From positions 37,545,490 to 37,609,489 of the forward strand of contig JANDEH010000008.1 of NCBI GenBank assembly GCA_024610705.1: a stretch of DNA of 64,000 nt, in the 5' to 3' direction. The position numbers were made by a program, and so were the translations under genes. This document shows positions 36,580-47,330 of this stretch, one piece after another. The notes under the pieces are model-generated. The model saw only the letters and a program-made list of their open reading frames with translations, ran no database searches and was not told the origin of the DNA. This stretch comes from Tetragnatha versicolor (taxonomy: Eukaryota > Arthropoda > Arachnida > Araneae > Tetragnathidae). Every line of letters starts with the position of its first letter. The first letter of the stretch is position 1.

Positions 36580-39500
36580 ATGGAATTTCAAGTAGTAAAA
36601 GAGTTCAAGTTCCTGATAAGTGAAGGATATTCTGATCTAAAGAGATATGTTAACAATCAGTTACCCGAATTCCAGCGCCTGTGTAATAATCACCTTTTAG
36701 CAATTTATCATTTATATGATAGGATGCTGGATGAATATGGAAATTATAGTGAAAAAATACCGTTGGCTGACACAGTTGAAGTGTTCATGTGCTTTTTTGA
36801 TGTGTGTTATAATCCAATAGACGGTTTACGCATCTTCTCAATCGAACAAGTAGAAGAGTTCATTCGAAGACTTTCACCAGATGAACTAAAAGCGATCTTT
36901 GATTGTTTAGTTGAACGACGCTTTTCTTATGATACTGTTCATATGAAAAATCGCAATCTTTTAATGGAAACTTTAATGAAACAAAATCCAGTTAGTGAAA
37001 CATTGGTAAGGTACGGTTTCAAGTATGAATGCAATGACATTTACTTCAATGACTTGTGCTCCATATTCGTCGACACCATGGGACTGTAAGTAAAAAAAAA
37101 CATTTGACATTTTCTAATTTTTACGTTTGATATCATGTTGTAATTTTTTATATAATTTTGAATGTTTAAAAATGTATTTTCAAACATGCACATAAGAAAA
37201 CAGCTAAAATTTGATTGTGCTGAAAAATAATTTATATGCTTTGAGTGTACTTTGCTTATCGTATCTGCTGGCCTAAAATCTGAACCTTTTCTAAAAACGT
37301 TTATACGAACCGTACGTAATTTTCAGGGAATAATAGGGAGGTTTTTTCACACTAAAAAAGCAAATAAAAGTTGTTATGTTCAAACTTAAAAAAAACTGCT
37401 TTCAATGTGTGGATTTATTAATTTTACTTATTTTTTAAAAATTTTACAATTTTTGATTACGATACAATTTTTGTCAACCTTAAAACTTTTCTTTGGAAAG
37501 GCTATAAAGAACAGTATTAAAAGCTTTTTGGTCATATTTTTATGTCAATTATAGTTTTTATAATTAAATTTTTTCTTAGCAACACATCTAAATAGAATAG
37601 CATTGGCAAAAGGAAAGTTAACGCCTTTACTTTTTAGTGTTTGAGGTCTGGGCCAAAATTACTGTGGAAAACTTTGGCCCAAAATTTTTTAAAAGTAGGT
37701 ATTTAAAATATAAATACACTCTTTGAAAGCGGTTTATATTAGTTGAATATGTTAAAAATAATATAAACCATTGACTTGTCAAATGTGTTTTTATTACCTT
37801 TTATTTGCTTTTAATATAAAAAAGCACTCCATTTGGGGCAAAGATTCCACACATTTCACGATACGCAAACCGTGATAAAAAAGACGCTATGCACTGTTTC
37901 AAAAGTCCCTTTCGTGACTTTCATTCGGAAATAACGTCTTCTAGGTTCGTGGAAGGTCTACCCTTAGGTAAGTGACCCTCTAGTTCTAGTAGACTAGAGA
38001 GAATCCATTGAGATGACTTGTGCTCGAAATAAGTCCAAAAAATTAATTAAAAACTAAAGGAGATGGAGCAAAAACGTCAATGGGAGTATTGTTGCAAATG
38101 TTATGAAAAACTCAACTAAAAAAATTCTCGAAAATATCGTAAAAATTCGCGAAGATATTAGCATGTGAAAATAGCACTTTTTCAGGTGTCATCAAAGAAA
38201 AAAAAGTAGTTCACAAATGTGCAAGTTTTTTTTTTATCTCTTGATTAAATTGTGTCTTTATTTAACTAAGGAAAAACTACATAATATGGAAAAAAATTGC
38301 AAATTTGCGAACTTTATCTTTTTTGAGGCTGTAGAAAAAGTGCTATTTTTACATGCTAAAATCTCATCAAACATTTATGATATTTTCATGAAAAGTTTTT
38401 TATAACATAGGCAACAATACTCTCAGTGGGGTTTTGCTCTATCTCCTTTTAGTTTTTTAATAGATTTTTCAACCCTTTTATATTTCGCCGCTAGGGGCAG
38501 TATGGTATGAGTCATCTCAATGGATTCTCTATTTTAAGGTCACTCACCAATAGTCCACTGAAAATAGCGAAAAAAAGGGTCGAACCTCGGACAAATTGCA
38601 ATAAAAGGTTTCTCAACGGTTTTCACTTAGGAATGATCTCAATAATAACATACTAAAAATCGGCCAAAATCGGCTGGGCGGAAGTTTAATTTTTTTAATT
38701 TAAAAAAAATGGCCGAAAAAAATTTAAAAAAAAACCAAAACAATAATATAAACATGTGATCAGTGATAATTTTAAGGCCTCTGAGAGCGTATTTCACGCT
38801 TTGAAAATAGGAAACACGCTTTTAAAAACTAGTCAGGCGTATTTTCACGCTTTGAATTTTTAATAAACGTTTTGCTTAAAAAATGCATGGCACCCCACTG
38901 AAATCAAAAAAATTTTCTACTCAAATTTGTAATAAATAAATATTTCATTTATAATGTTTAATGTAAAATAAATTATTTTATTTATAATGTTTTGTTTAAT
39001 ACTTTCTACTTTTATTAACAGATGCTATAATTGTTAAAAACCAAAAAAGCATACTCATTTTTTCTATTTCAGTTTGTCCATTAAAAAAAGAGTTTTTATA
39101 AAAGATTTGTCTCTTTATATATATAGTTTATGCAATTTCCGTTATTTCACTCCTCATAAATGAATTTCACGCCTCCTAAAAAAGTCAAGGAGTATTTTTA
39201 CTCCTCCAAAAAATCCTAAGAATAACACTGCATGTGATACATGTTTATAGGTTATTTTTGAGTTTTGAAACCGAATATTGCCTTTAGTTTTGAAAAAAAA
39301 TTGTTATTTCAATTTTTAAAATTAATTTGAAAAATGAGCTATATGAAAAAATTAAAACCCCCTAAAAACCTAACAAAATCATCAAAAGAGATAAATCAAA
39401 CGGTTTTCATTTAGAAATGACCTAAGTATTAACATACTAAAAGTAAAAAATTTTACGAGTTAAAGAAGTTCAATTTTTTTTTAAATTTCAACTTTTTTTG

Positions 39501-41779
39501 CGAAAAATGCATTTTTTTTTCAAATTCGTGGCCCAAACTTTTGAGGCTTTTGAAAAGGTCATTTTTCGGTGGATATTATCCACAGATATAGTTATATAAT
39601 GGAAAACCGGTGGAATTGACCCTCAATGAATTAGTTAATTATTTAATTTAAAATTTTGAAATTGGTAAAATGTAGTAAAAAGTGAAAAAAGGTAATACTT
39701 TGCCATATTTACATCAGAATTTAAAATAATTAACTAATTCATTGAGGGTCAATTCCACCGGTTTTCCATTATGTAACTATCTGTGGACAATATCCACCGA
39801 AAAATGACTTTTTCAAAAGCCTCAAAAGTTTGGGGCACGAATTTGAAAAAAAATGCATTTTTCGCCAAAAAAAAGTTGAAATTTAAAAAAAAAATTGAAA
39901 TTCTTTAACTCGTAAAATTTTTTACTTTTAGTATGTTAATATTTAGGTCATTTCTAAATGAAAACCGTTTGATTTATCTCTTTTGATGATTTTGTTAGGT
40001 TTTTAGGGGGTTTTAATTTTTTCATATAGCTCATTTTTCAAATTAATTTTAAAAATTGAAATTTAAATTTTTTTTCAAAACTAAAGGCAATATTCGGTTT
40101 CAAAACTCAAAAAAAAACCCTATAAACATGTATCACATGTCTATATTATTGTTTTGGTTTTTTTTAATTTTTTTCGGCCATTTTTTAAAAATTAAAAAAA
40201 AAATTTAACTTCCGCCCGGCCGATTTTTTGTATGTTATTATTGAGGTCATTCCTAAGTGAAAACCGTTGAGAAACCTTTTATTGCAATTTGTCCGGGGTT
40301 CAACTCTATTTTCAGTGGACTACAAGGGGTAGACCTTACTTCCATGACCCTAGGAGACGTTGGCTCCAAGTAAAAGCCATGAAAAAAACTTAAAACACCC
40401 TGTCAAGTAATGTTGCAGTAGTATAGTTTTTTTTGTTGATTTTTGATGTGCGATGTCACAATGGAGAATTGCAGCATTTCTTAAAGTTCTGAATATTCAA
40501 TTATAATTTATTAAAAATTATCTCCCGATTCCAAAAATCTGACGCTTGTCTTTTCCCACAAATTTTTTTCAGTTAGTTATGAGACATTTTATTACAGAAA
40601 TCTCCTAACAGGATGACGTCACGTGCCTCTTGGAAATGTGGAAACACCGTTTTCATCGAAACACTAGGATATAAAAAAACTACCACTCAGAATTTCAAAA
40701 CGAATGATAGTAAACAAGGCACGCATGACGTCACAAGCTGTTGTTTCAGCTAGGACAGAAAAAAGCTACTTTTAATTGAAAATAAATTAAAATTTAGGGC
40801 TTTGAAAGGTAAATTAAAATGTTTTTTGGAGGTTTTAGGCCTTTCAGAATACATTAAGATTTAAAAAAAAGTTGACTGCAGTTATCCATTCTTTTATTTT
40901 AACGCCCCACTCTCCCCCTTGCCACTAAGGTGCAAACCACACTGCGCGTCTTATAGACGCTACTGCAATCAATCTCCATAAAAAAAAGCATGGGGAGTCT
41001 CAGGCTAAACTCCATGGTTTCCCCCCATTGATTAATTGCAGTAGCGTCTTATGGTCCCTAGGTCTGACTTGGGCATAAGAACAGTGATTAAGGAACACTT
41101 TCAGATCATAAACATTTTTTACAACACTACTTTTTCTAGCACTTCCCAAACATATTCAGAACACTATCACAACTCACAACACAACAAGGTGTTAAGTAAT
41201 TGGAATCCATAACCTGACAACTTAAGTGTTGTTAATTTGATAACAGTTCAGTTGAGTGTTAGTAAATGTGTTTATAATTTCAACATTAAAAGTTTTTAAA
41301 AGAGGCGGTTTTTTTAACCTTAAAACTTTCCTTTCAGCAATGAAGAGGAGAATTTTTGTCACTATGTTGACACAGAAATCCTATGCACCAAAATGGGTGG
41401 ACTGCGCTTACAAATGGCTTTGGAGCTCCTCGTTGTTCTTTTTTTAGATGATAGGAATAAGAAAGCAGTCAGCTTATTGTGGAGATCCCTACCACACCCC
41501 TTCATCACGGCAAATGAACTTTACGATTTACTGAAACCTTGCGTTTACGTTGCTCGGCTAGATCTTCTTAGAAAGGCTTGCGAGGAGTTTAAGAAGGTAA
41601 ACACAATTTGCCCAGTGCCTGAAGTGTCCCAGCCTAGATCTCTAAAGCACTTATCGAGAGTCCAGGTTCGAAAATGTTTAAATTACGCTAACAGTCTGAG
41701 CGATGAAACAATTCAAGGATTGGACATTCCTGCATCTCTTAAAGTTTACCTAATACAGCTTGAGCTTGATGCTTTATAA
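36580..41779 (+). CDS. SOCS-box domain protein, two exons, 315 aa
   Basis: Exons 36580-37085 and 41338-41779 join through GTAAGT / tttcctttcag with a split Leu codon (CT|C) and give 948 nt including TAA. The protein begins MEFQVVKEFKFLISEGYSDL, is mainly helical without obvious ankyrin repeats, and ends in a SOCS box: PRSLKHLSRVQVRKCLNYA...GLDIPASLKVYLIQLE (about residues 269-311), with the SLxxLxRxxVRxCL pattern of the elongin-BC-binding box. Such proteins usually act as substrate adaptors of Cullin-5 ubiquitin ligases; the substrate is unknown. The ATG at 36580 is chosen over an in-frame ATG at 36430 because conservation with the SOCS-family style starts here and its context (gacATGg) is better. 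AATAAA signals follow at 42009 and 42070. A degenerate copy of exon 2 lies at 55417. Confidence 0.88.
37985..38550. mobile_element. Palindromic element A in the SOCS-box gene intron
   Basis: Left sequence agagaatccattgagatgac and ctaaaggagatggagcaaaa pair with ttttgctctatctcctttta and gtcatctcaatggattctct on the right. The centre is near 38265. The open frame across it is a by-product. Target duplication is not clear. Confidence 0.75.
38551..40322. mobile_element. Long foldback element B in the SOCS-box gene intron
   Basis: Ends tagtccactgaaaatag / ctattttcagtggacta pair, and pairing continues for most of about 600 bp per arm (for example cggtttcaaaactcaaa at 40095 against its complement near 39270). 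The centre lies near 39685. The left arm contains a 470-bp hAT insertion absent from the right arm. A smaller relative is at 57628-58062. Confidence 0.85.
38761..39230. mobile_element. hAT-like MITE inserted in one arm of foldback B
   Basis: Ends CAGTGATAATTTTAAGG / CCTAAGAATAACACTG are flanked by exact CATGTGAT (38753-38760 and 39231-39238). The opposite arm of the foldback keeps the uninterrupted complementary site ATCACATG at 40132-40139. Interior words such as ttcacgctttgaa and actcctccaaaa are repeated. No transposase. Confidence 0.9.
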
Positions 41780-42194
41780 CAAACTTAAGTGTCAAAATAA
41801 GTGTTGAAATTGCAATTTCATTATTTCATTTCATAAGCTTTCAGAATGACGATTTTTACATTTCATTGTCTTATTTGTGCTTGTATTCGATTACTGTCTT
41901 CATTTTATAAAAATTAACCAATTTATTAGATGATGTGTTTCTTTTTTTTTGTTTCTATTTATTTAATTTTACTACTCTACGAAACGAAATTAATATCGAA
42001 ATTTCACGAATAAAAAACTCCATTTGAGTAGCAGTGTCTTATACAACGATGTGATAAATTATTTTTAACAATAAAGATAATAATTAAGGATGCATTTGTT
42101 TGAGTTTTTTCATTTTAACAAAAGATTCCACTCTTTGACATTTATGCAGAAATTGAAAAAAAATTGATAGAAGAAAAAGACCTGTCAGAAATAT

Positions 42195-42581
42195 GTGAGG
42201 CGGAAAGCGAAAAGGGACCTCTTGTCGGCGTTCGTCGAAATGGAGTTATTATTTTTTTTTCTCAATCTGCACAGATTTATGAAGATTTTAAGACCATCAC
42301 CATCCTTGTAGCTCAAAAAATGACGAATCGCCAGTAATTAAAAGTTTTAATAGAATTAGTGGATTTCGCGAAAAACGACCTTAAACTTTCAAAATGCTAC
42401 CCTCTCGTTATTTTTCACAGTTAAGGAATGATTCCAACAACTAAAATTCGGTTCTAAAGGGTCCAAGGATCGATAAAATCAAGAGAAAAAAATTCGATAG
42501 TTTTGACCTTCTTCCGGTTTTTTGGCTTTTTCTCGAAATCAACTTTGCCGACAAGAGGTCCCTTTTCGCTTTCCGCCTCAC
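42195..42581. mobile_element. MITE with GTGAGGCGGAAAGCG ends, copy 1
   Basis: Inverted ends GTGAGGCGGAAAGCGAAAAG / CTTTTCGCTTTCCGCCTCAC extend over 34 bp and are flanked by ATAT on both sides. The second copy (50585-50970) is 386 bp, in the opposite orientation. A 4-bp AT-rich duplication does not fit hAT or Tc1/mariner. Confidence 0.88.
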
Positions 42582-43104
42582 ATATATCGAAATTAGAAAA
42601 TTTATAAACCTAGGAATTTAAATTCATTTTCAATGAAATGGTCGGCCCGCGGCCCAGTACCATTTGATCCACGGACCGGGGGTTGTATGTAGACCACTGC
42701 TTCAGCCAATATGGCAGATTTTCCCAAATGGTTATGATTTTTGGGGTAATAGAAGTTATTCTGCATTAAATTACCTTCAAAATGATGTATGGATTAATAT
42801 TGTACGGTATTTGTAACCGAATAAAATAATTTTAAAAATGGCGACCACATACTTCAAACTCAGTAAGTCCAGTAAAACCGTAGTTTTATTAAAAATTTCG
42901 TATAGAAGTTTTTGTTTCGATGGATTTAGATGTCTTCGACTTCAAAGGCGCGGATTACAAAAATTTGTTCTTAATAAATTCCGAAGAAGTAAAATAGCTT
43001 TCAGTAAAGCACAGAAGGGTAAACCCATATCAAGTGATCCTGGGGCAGGCCGGATCCAGCAAGGTTCCAAGGGTGGCACTTTTCCAGACAAAATCCCCTT
43101 GTGG

Positions 43105-43412
43105 CAGTGGCGGATCTACGGGGGGGGCTTTCGGGCTGAAGCCCCCCCCAAAACGTCTAATATTTTACTAAGTTTGTCAAAACGCAAAAAATTATATCCG
43201 AAATTCGGATGAGGCGTACCAAAACGAGTTGAAAAAGTGGGGTTTTTTACTTTAATTTCCAAAAATTTTCTGGGGGAGAACCCCCAGGCCCCCCTTTTAG
43301 TGGTTTCAGTAGGATAATACACTACATTTTACGTATTACCATTAACAAGAAGATTCAATTGGATTATGAAAATTCTTAGCCCCCCCAAAACCAAATCCTG
43401 GATCTGCCACTG
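43105..43412. mobile_element. hAT MITE, CAGTGGCGGATCTACGG family
   Basis: Ends CAGTGGCGGATCTACGG / CCTGGATCTGCCACTG have an exact 8-bp duplication CCTTGTGG (43097-43104 and 43413-43420). The G-rich left end gggggggctttcgggctgaa folds with gcccccccc. The element at 53584-54041 belongs to the same family. Confidence 0.92.
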
Positions 43413-44191
43413 CCTTGTGGTATCAATGGAGGTATGGGGGTCCTCACCCAGAAGAAATTTGACGTGTAAAAGTAGGGTGTTAACATACTTGTATAAAATG
43501 AAAACCTTTCTGCGAACTTAAATTTTTTCCAAAAAATTTTCTGCAAGAATTTACGCATTTTAAAATCTCCTTCAAGAAAAACATTATTACTGAAATACTC
43601 AAATTGGGTCCATAATCATTTTTATCCGTGTTTATATATTGATATACTAATTTTTCATACTAGTGATTTTAAAACTTTTAAATGATATACACCATTGTAT
43701 TTTTTATTATAATTGGAGATTCCTAATTACTGCTCTATCTAAAAATGAAAGATGTAATATCTTTAATAGATCGGCAGGATTGAAAAATGTAATCAACTAG
43801 CTGATATGCCCGGCCTTGCACGGGTGGAGTTATGGCTTTAGGATTTCTTTTTTAAATTTTTTAATATATTTTATACCTTATTTTACTAGGTGAAAGGTAT
43901 TAAAATCCATCCAGTTCTGCAGAAAAATTTCTAAAAAAAATTTCTGAAAAAAAAATTTTTTTTTGTAGTTTTTCTGCAGAGGGCAAAATTTTCTGCGTAC
44001 AAGTGTGGGTGTTAACTCATTTTTAGAAACGTTTTGAGTCTAAGGGCGCCTTTCTTTTAAGTCTTTCAACTTTTTCTTTAAAGTTTTTTCTTTTGAGTCT
44101 TTTCAACACCTTTACTTTTTCACCCAAAATGTCAAATATTGGGGTTTTTCTAAAAATTATCACTGAAGATCTTCTTGTGGTACTAATGGGG

Positions 44192-46153
44192 TGATCCAAA
44201 TAGCGCTAGTCGAAGAGCAGTAGAGTAAGGTCTGTTTTCTCCTTGTCTCTACTGCTCACCCGGAGTGGAAAGATGATAGGCCAAACAGAGAGGGGACTTC
44301 ATATTCATACTTTAATAATTTAGAGTTAACTGGCCAAACAATTCAAATCAGACTAATAATTTCAAAACTAACCTAAACTCCTTAAAATCAAATCAACAAA
44401 TTTAAAACTAAACTAACTTCCTAAAATTCAAAACTATAATTTAAAACTAACCTAACCTACTAAAAATTCAAAACAATAATCCAATTTAAAACTAACCTAC
44501 GCTCCTAAAATTCAAGACAATAATAATCATTTCACATCAATTTTAAACACAGTTGCCAAAATCTATTCCTTAAATGTTAATAGTTCACTAGTTGACCGTC
44601 GAGTTGCAACATACTCCCGCCATTGAGGTCCGATCATAGGAGCTCAATCTAGTACAGCTCGACGAATGGATTCCTCATCTGGAAATTCAGGACCGTCATC
44701 GGAGGTGGCAGGCGGTGGTGTGCATTCTAAGACGATTCGCATATCTAGAGCTTGAATGCCCGCAAAAGGGACTGCTAGATGGAGATCTGAATCTGGGAAC
44801 GATTTTCTTTACAAAACTTTGTTCATTAACTGTTGGTTTATCAATCGAATGTGAGACTGTCATTGGTCCTCTGGGCACTTTACTTGCGGAACCCATGTCA
44901 GTTCGCTTGGTTCTTTTAGTTCTGTTACTACTTTTTCCTTTTAATTCTTTACCTCTTCTTCTATCTTTACGTTGGGGTCTAGCTTTGGGAAGATCAGTTT
45001 CTTCAATTTCTTTCTTTTCGTGTTCTCTGCCGTTCATCATGCTAGTAGAGGGATCTGGCTCCATCATGATCACTTCAGTACCCTCGATTGCTTCAGCAGA
45101 GATCGCGTTAGCTGGCTTATTTTCATTAACAGCTGGCTCTGTCTCCATCACGATCACTTTGGTTCCCCCGGCTGTTTCCGCAGATCCCACGTTCTCCGAC
45201 TTTCTCTCATCAACAGATGGCTCTGGCTCCATCTCGCTCATCTCAGCTCCTCCGGTTGTTTCAGCAGAGACCACGTTCTCTGACTTCTCTTTAATTTCTC
45301 CAATGACGGAGATATCCGGCTCATCTTCCTTATTCTTGTGGAACCTCTCCTTCGAGGTTTTCTTGGTCTCTTCTTTCTTGGTCATAACCCTTGATTCTTC
45401 TCTCCTGTTCTTCTTCATCTTATCTTCATTAGAGATTCCTGTGATGTAATCTTCGTTGGAGATTCCTAAGATGTCTAAATTCCGTAAGTCAGACAGCTTC
45501 GTGTCTGATCTTGATGATTCTTGTACTTTTATCGCTTTCTTTACTCTAAATTTCCATCTTATAATTATTTCCTTCAGTTCTTCAGCTTCGTCTATTTCTT
45601 TATCTACATTATCCTCAGTATACAACGGTAGTAAATCTTTCTCCATCTGCTTTAAACATCCTGATTGTACTTCTAAAACTTCTAAATATTTCTCCAATGT
45701 ATCCAGGTCTAATAAAGGTTCCTTTAACTTCAACTCTAATGACTCTATTAGACTCTGGATCAAACTTCTAACTCTACCTCTCTGCTTTCTTAAGGTGGCT
45801 TCCGACGTCATCCTTCACACATCCCAGGCAGGGATGCCACAATGTTCCAAATAGCGCGTTAGTCGAAGAGCAGTAGAGTAAGGTCTGTTTCCTTGACTCT
45901 ACTTCTCACCCGGAGTGGAAAGATGATAGGCCAAACAGAGGTGTAAACTTCATATTCAATCTTTAATTTTGATTAATCTTGACAAAAACTTCCAAACATA
46001 CTTATAATTTCAAAACAATAATCCAATTTAAAACTAACCTACGCTCCTAAAATTCAAGACAATAATAATCATTTCACATCAATTTTAAACACAGTTGCCA
46101 AAATCTATTCCTTAAATGTTAATAGTTCACTAGTTGACCGTCGAGTTGCAACA
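44192..46153 (-). mobile_element. Internally deleted BEL/Pao-like LTR retrotransposon
   Basis: Two direct repeats (44192-44611 and 45843-46153) begin TGTTGCAACTCGACGGTC on the minus strand and end near CTATTTGG-A-CA, giving TG...CA long terminal repeats. The right (5') copy is about 110 bp shorter. The internal part is only 1.23 kb: a gag-like frame and a few codons that look like the end of a polyprotein, followed by ggcgggagta before the 3' repeat as a purine tract. A primer-site candidate TGGCATCCCTGCC follows the 5' repeat. The flanking gggg suggests a 4-5 bp duplication. The pol gene is missing, so the copy cannot move by itself. Confidence 0.8.
44696..45811 (-). CDS. Gag-like protein of the deleted LTR element, 371 aa
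   Basis: The frame starts MTSEATLRKQRGRVRSLIQS and continues as a predicted coiled coil (about residues 10-100), in the manner of the N-terminal gag region of BEL/Pao elements. Residues about 170-270 hold three tandem copies of a 29-residue acidic unit (S-E-N-V-x-SAETxGG...MEPEPSVDE). A basic KARPQRKDRRRGKELKGKSS tract follows. No zinc knuckle, protease or reverse transcriptase is present. The ATG is 31 nt from the end of the 5' repeat. The family assignment is from pattern memory. Confidence 0.65.
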   Translation of the reverse strand: MTSEATLRKQRGRVRSLIQSLIESLELKLKEPLLDLDTLEKYLEVLEVQSGCLKQMEKDLLPLYTEDNVDKEIDEAEELKEIIIRWKFRVKKAIKVQESSRSDTKLSDLRNLDILGISNEDYITGISNEDKMKKNRREESRVMTKKEETKKTSKERFHKNKEDEPDISVIGEIKEKSENVVSAETTGGAEMSEMEPEPSVDERKSENVGSAETAGGTKVIVMETEPAVNENKPANAISAEAIEGTEVIMMEPDPSTSMMNGREHEKKEIEETDLPKARPQRKDRRRGKELKGKSSNRTKRTKRTDMGSASKVPRGPMTVSHSIDKPTVNEQSFVKKIVPRFRSPSSSPFCGHSSSRYANRLRMHTTACHLR

Positions 46154-47059
46154 GGGGGGTATGGGGGTCATCACACAGAAAAATTTGAAATTTGACGTGT
46201 AAAAGTAGGGTTTTAACTCATTTTTAGAAACGTTTTGAGTCTAAGGGGGGCACTTTTCAACACCTTTACTTTTTCACCCAAAATGTCAAATATTGGGGTT
46301 TTCCTAAAAATTATCACTGAAGATCCTCTTGTGGTACTAATGGGGGGTATGGGGGTCATCACCCAGAAAAAATTTGAAATTAGACCTGTAAAAGTGGGGT
46401 TTTTACTCATTTTAAAAAACTTTTTGGGTTGCCAAAGGGGGGCAACGTCCAGAGTGCCACCCCTGGATCCACGCCTGTCCAGGGGTAGTCCAAATAAATT
46501 TTTTGAGGGTTGAATCTCACATCATTAGAGAGTCTAAAAACACTATTTTTAATTTTTTATCTTTATTTGAATTTTCATGGCATCAGTCATCGATGTTCTA
46601 CGAAAAGTGCTGATTTTTGCGTTTGTAAGGGTTTACGTTAACTTTCGTTACTCCTGACTGGTTTAACCTAAACTCATGCAACAAAAGCCATTTTACTCAG
46701 AAAGATATATAGCCTTTATAATGTACGGTACACATTTAAGGAGAATCGTGTCCCAAATATCGAAAAACCTCCTAAAAGTTAAACTTTAAAAACGATGATT
46801 TTCAAATTTCAAAGGCTACCTTATTGGACTATATTCTAAAAAGAATTCAACCCTGATATTTTGTTCTTTTTTGTAGTTATAGGCCTCAAAAGTTTAAAAA
46901 TTTTAAAAAAATCCAAACTTTGACCATCTATATCTCTAAATATTTACAGGTTATGCGTATGCCTCACTAGGGCATCATCCAACTGCAAAAATTTTACTTT
47001 TGTATTTGCTTTTAAATGGCTTCAAAAATATGACGATTTCAAAGAACTACTTACTTTAA

Positions 47060-47213
47060 ATTTCATCTTTGGTATTTACTTCTATGTCAAGTAACAGGAC
47101 CGTAAAAAAGTAATGTTAGAAGAAAATATTAATGGATTTAATCATGCTCTCAACTAAGCGTTTTTACGGTCAAACTTGACTTAGAAGTAAATACCAAAGA
47201 TGAAATTTTTACA
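47060..47213. repeat. Inverted repeat around a short loop
   Basis: tttcatctttggtatttact at the left pairs with agtaaataccaaagatgaaa at the right, with ctatgtcaag / cttgacttag next to it. It lies in repeat-rich DNA with no gene. Confidence 0.7.
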
Positions 47214-47292
47214 GAAGGATGATGATATCTAAGTGCGCCGTAAAATGTGAAATTTTCAAATTTTTAAACTTTGTTTAGCCAGAGATATAGAG

Positions 47293-47330
47293 CAGGGGTC
47301 TTCAAACTAAGACCCGCGGGCCGAATGCGC
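47293..47330. mobile_element. Solitary hAT-type terminus
   Basis: caggggtcttcaaactaaga followed by cccgcgggcc is a typical hAT end. Similar ends facing other ways are at about 42645-42704 (reading ccactg) and 58085-58110. No partner end with a target duplication was found. Confidence 0.45.

Larger units (their letters stand above)
43046..46477. mobile_element. CAGGC-GGATCCAG-family hAT element, split by two later insertions
   Basis: Ends caggccggatccagcaagg / ccctggatccacgcctg with duplications TCCTGGGG / TCCAGGGG (43038-43045 and 46478-46485, 7 of 8) bound the element. It is interrupted by a hAT MITE at 43105-43412 and an LTR retrotransposon at 44192-46153. The interior repeats the block tgtcaaatattggggtttt to ggtactaatgggg twice (about 44130 and 46285), so it also carries an internal duplication. 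Confidence 0.82.

Noticed and set aside
44715..45449. 244-aa open frame on the plus strand
   Set aside because: It is the antisense of the gag-like frame on the minus strand, low in complexity (Ser/Leu/Val), and has no domain.
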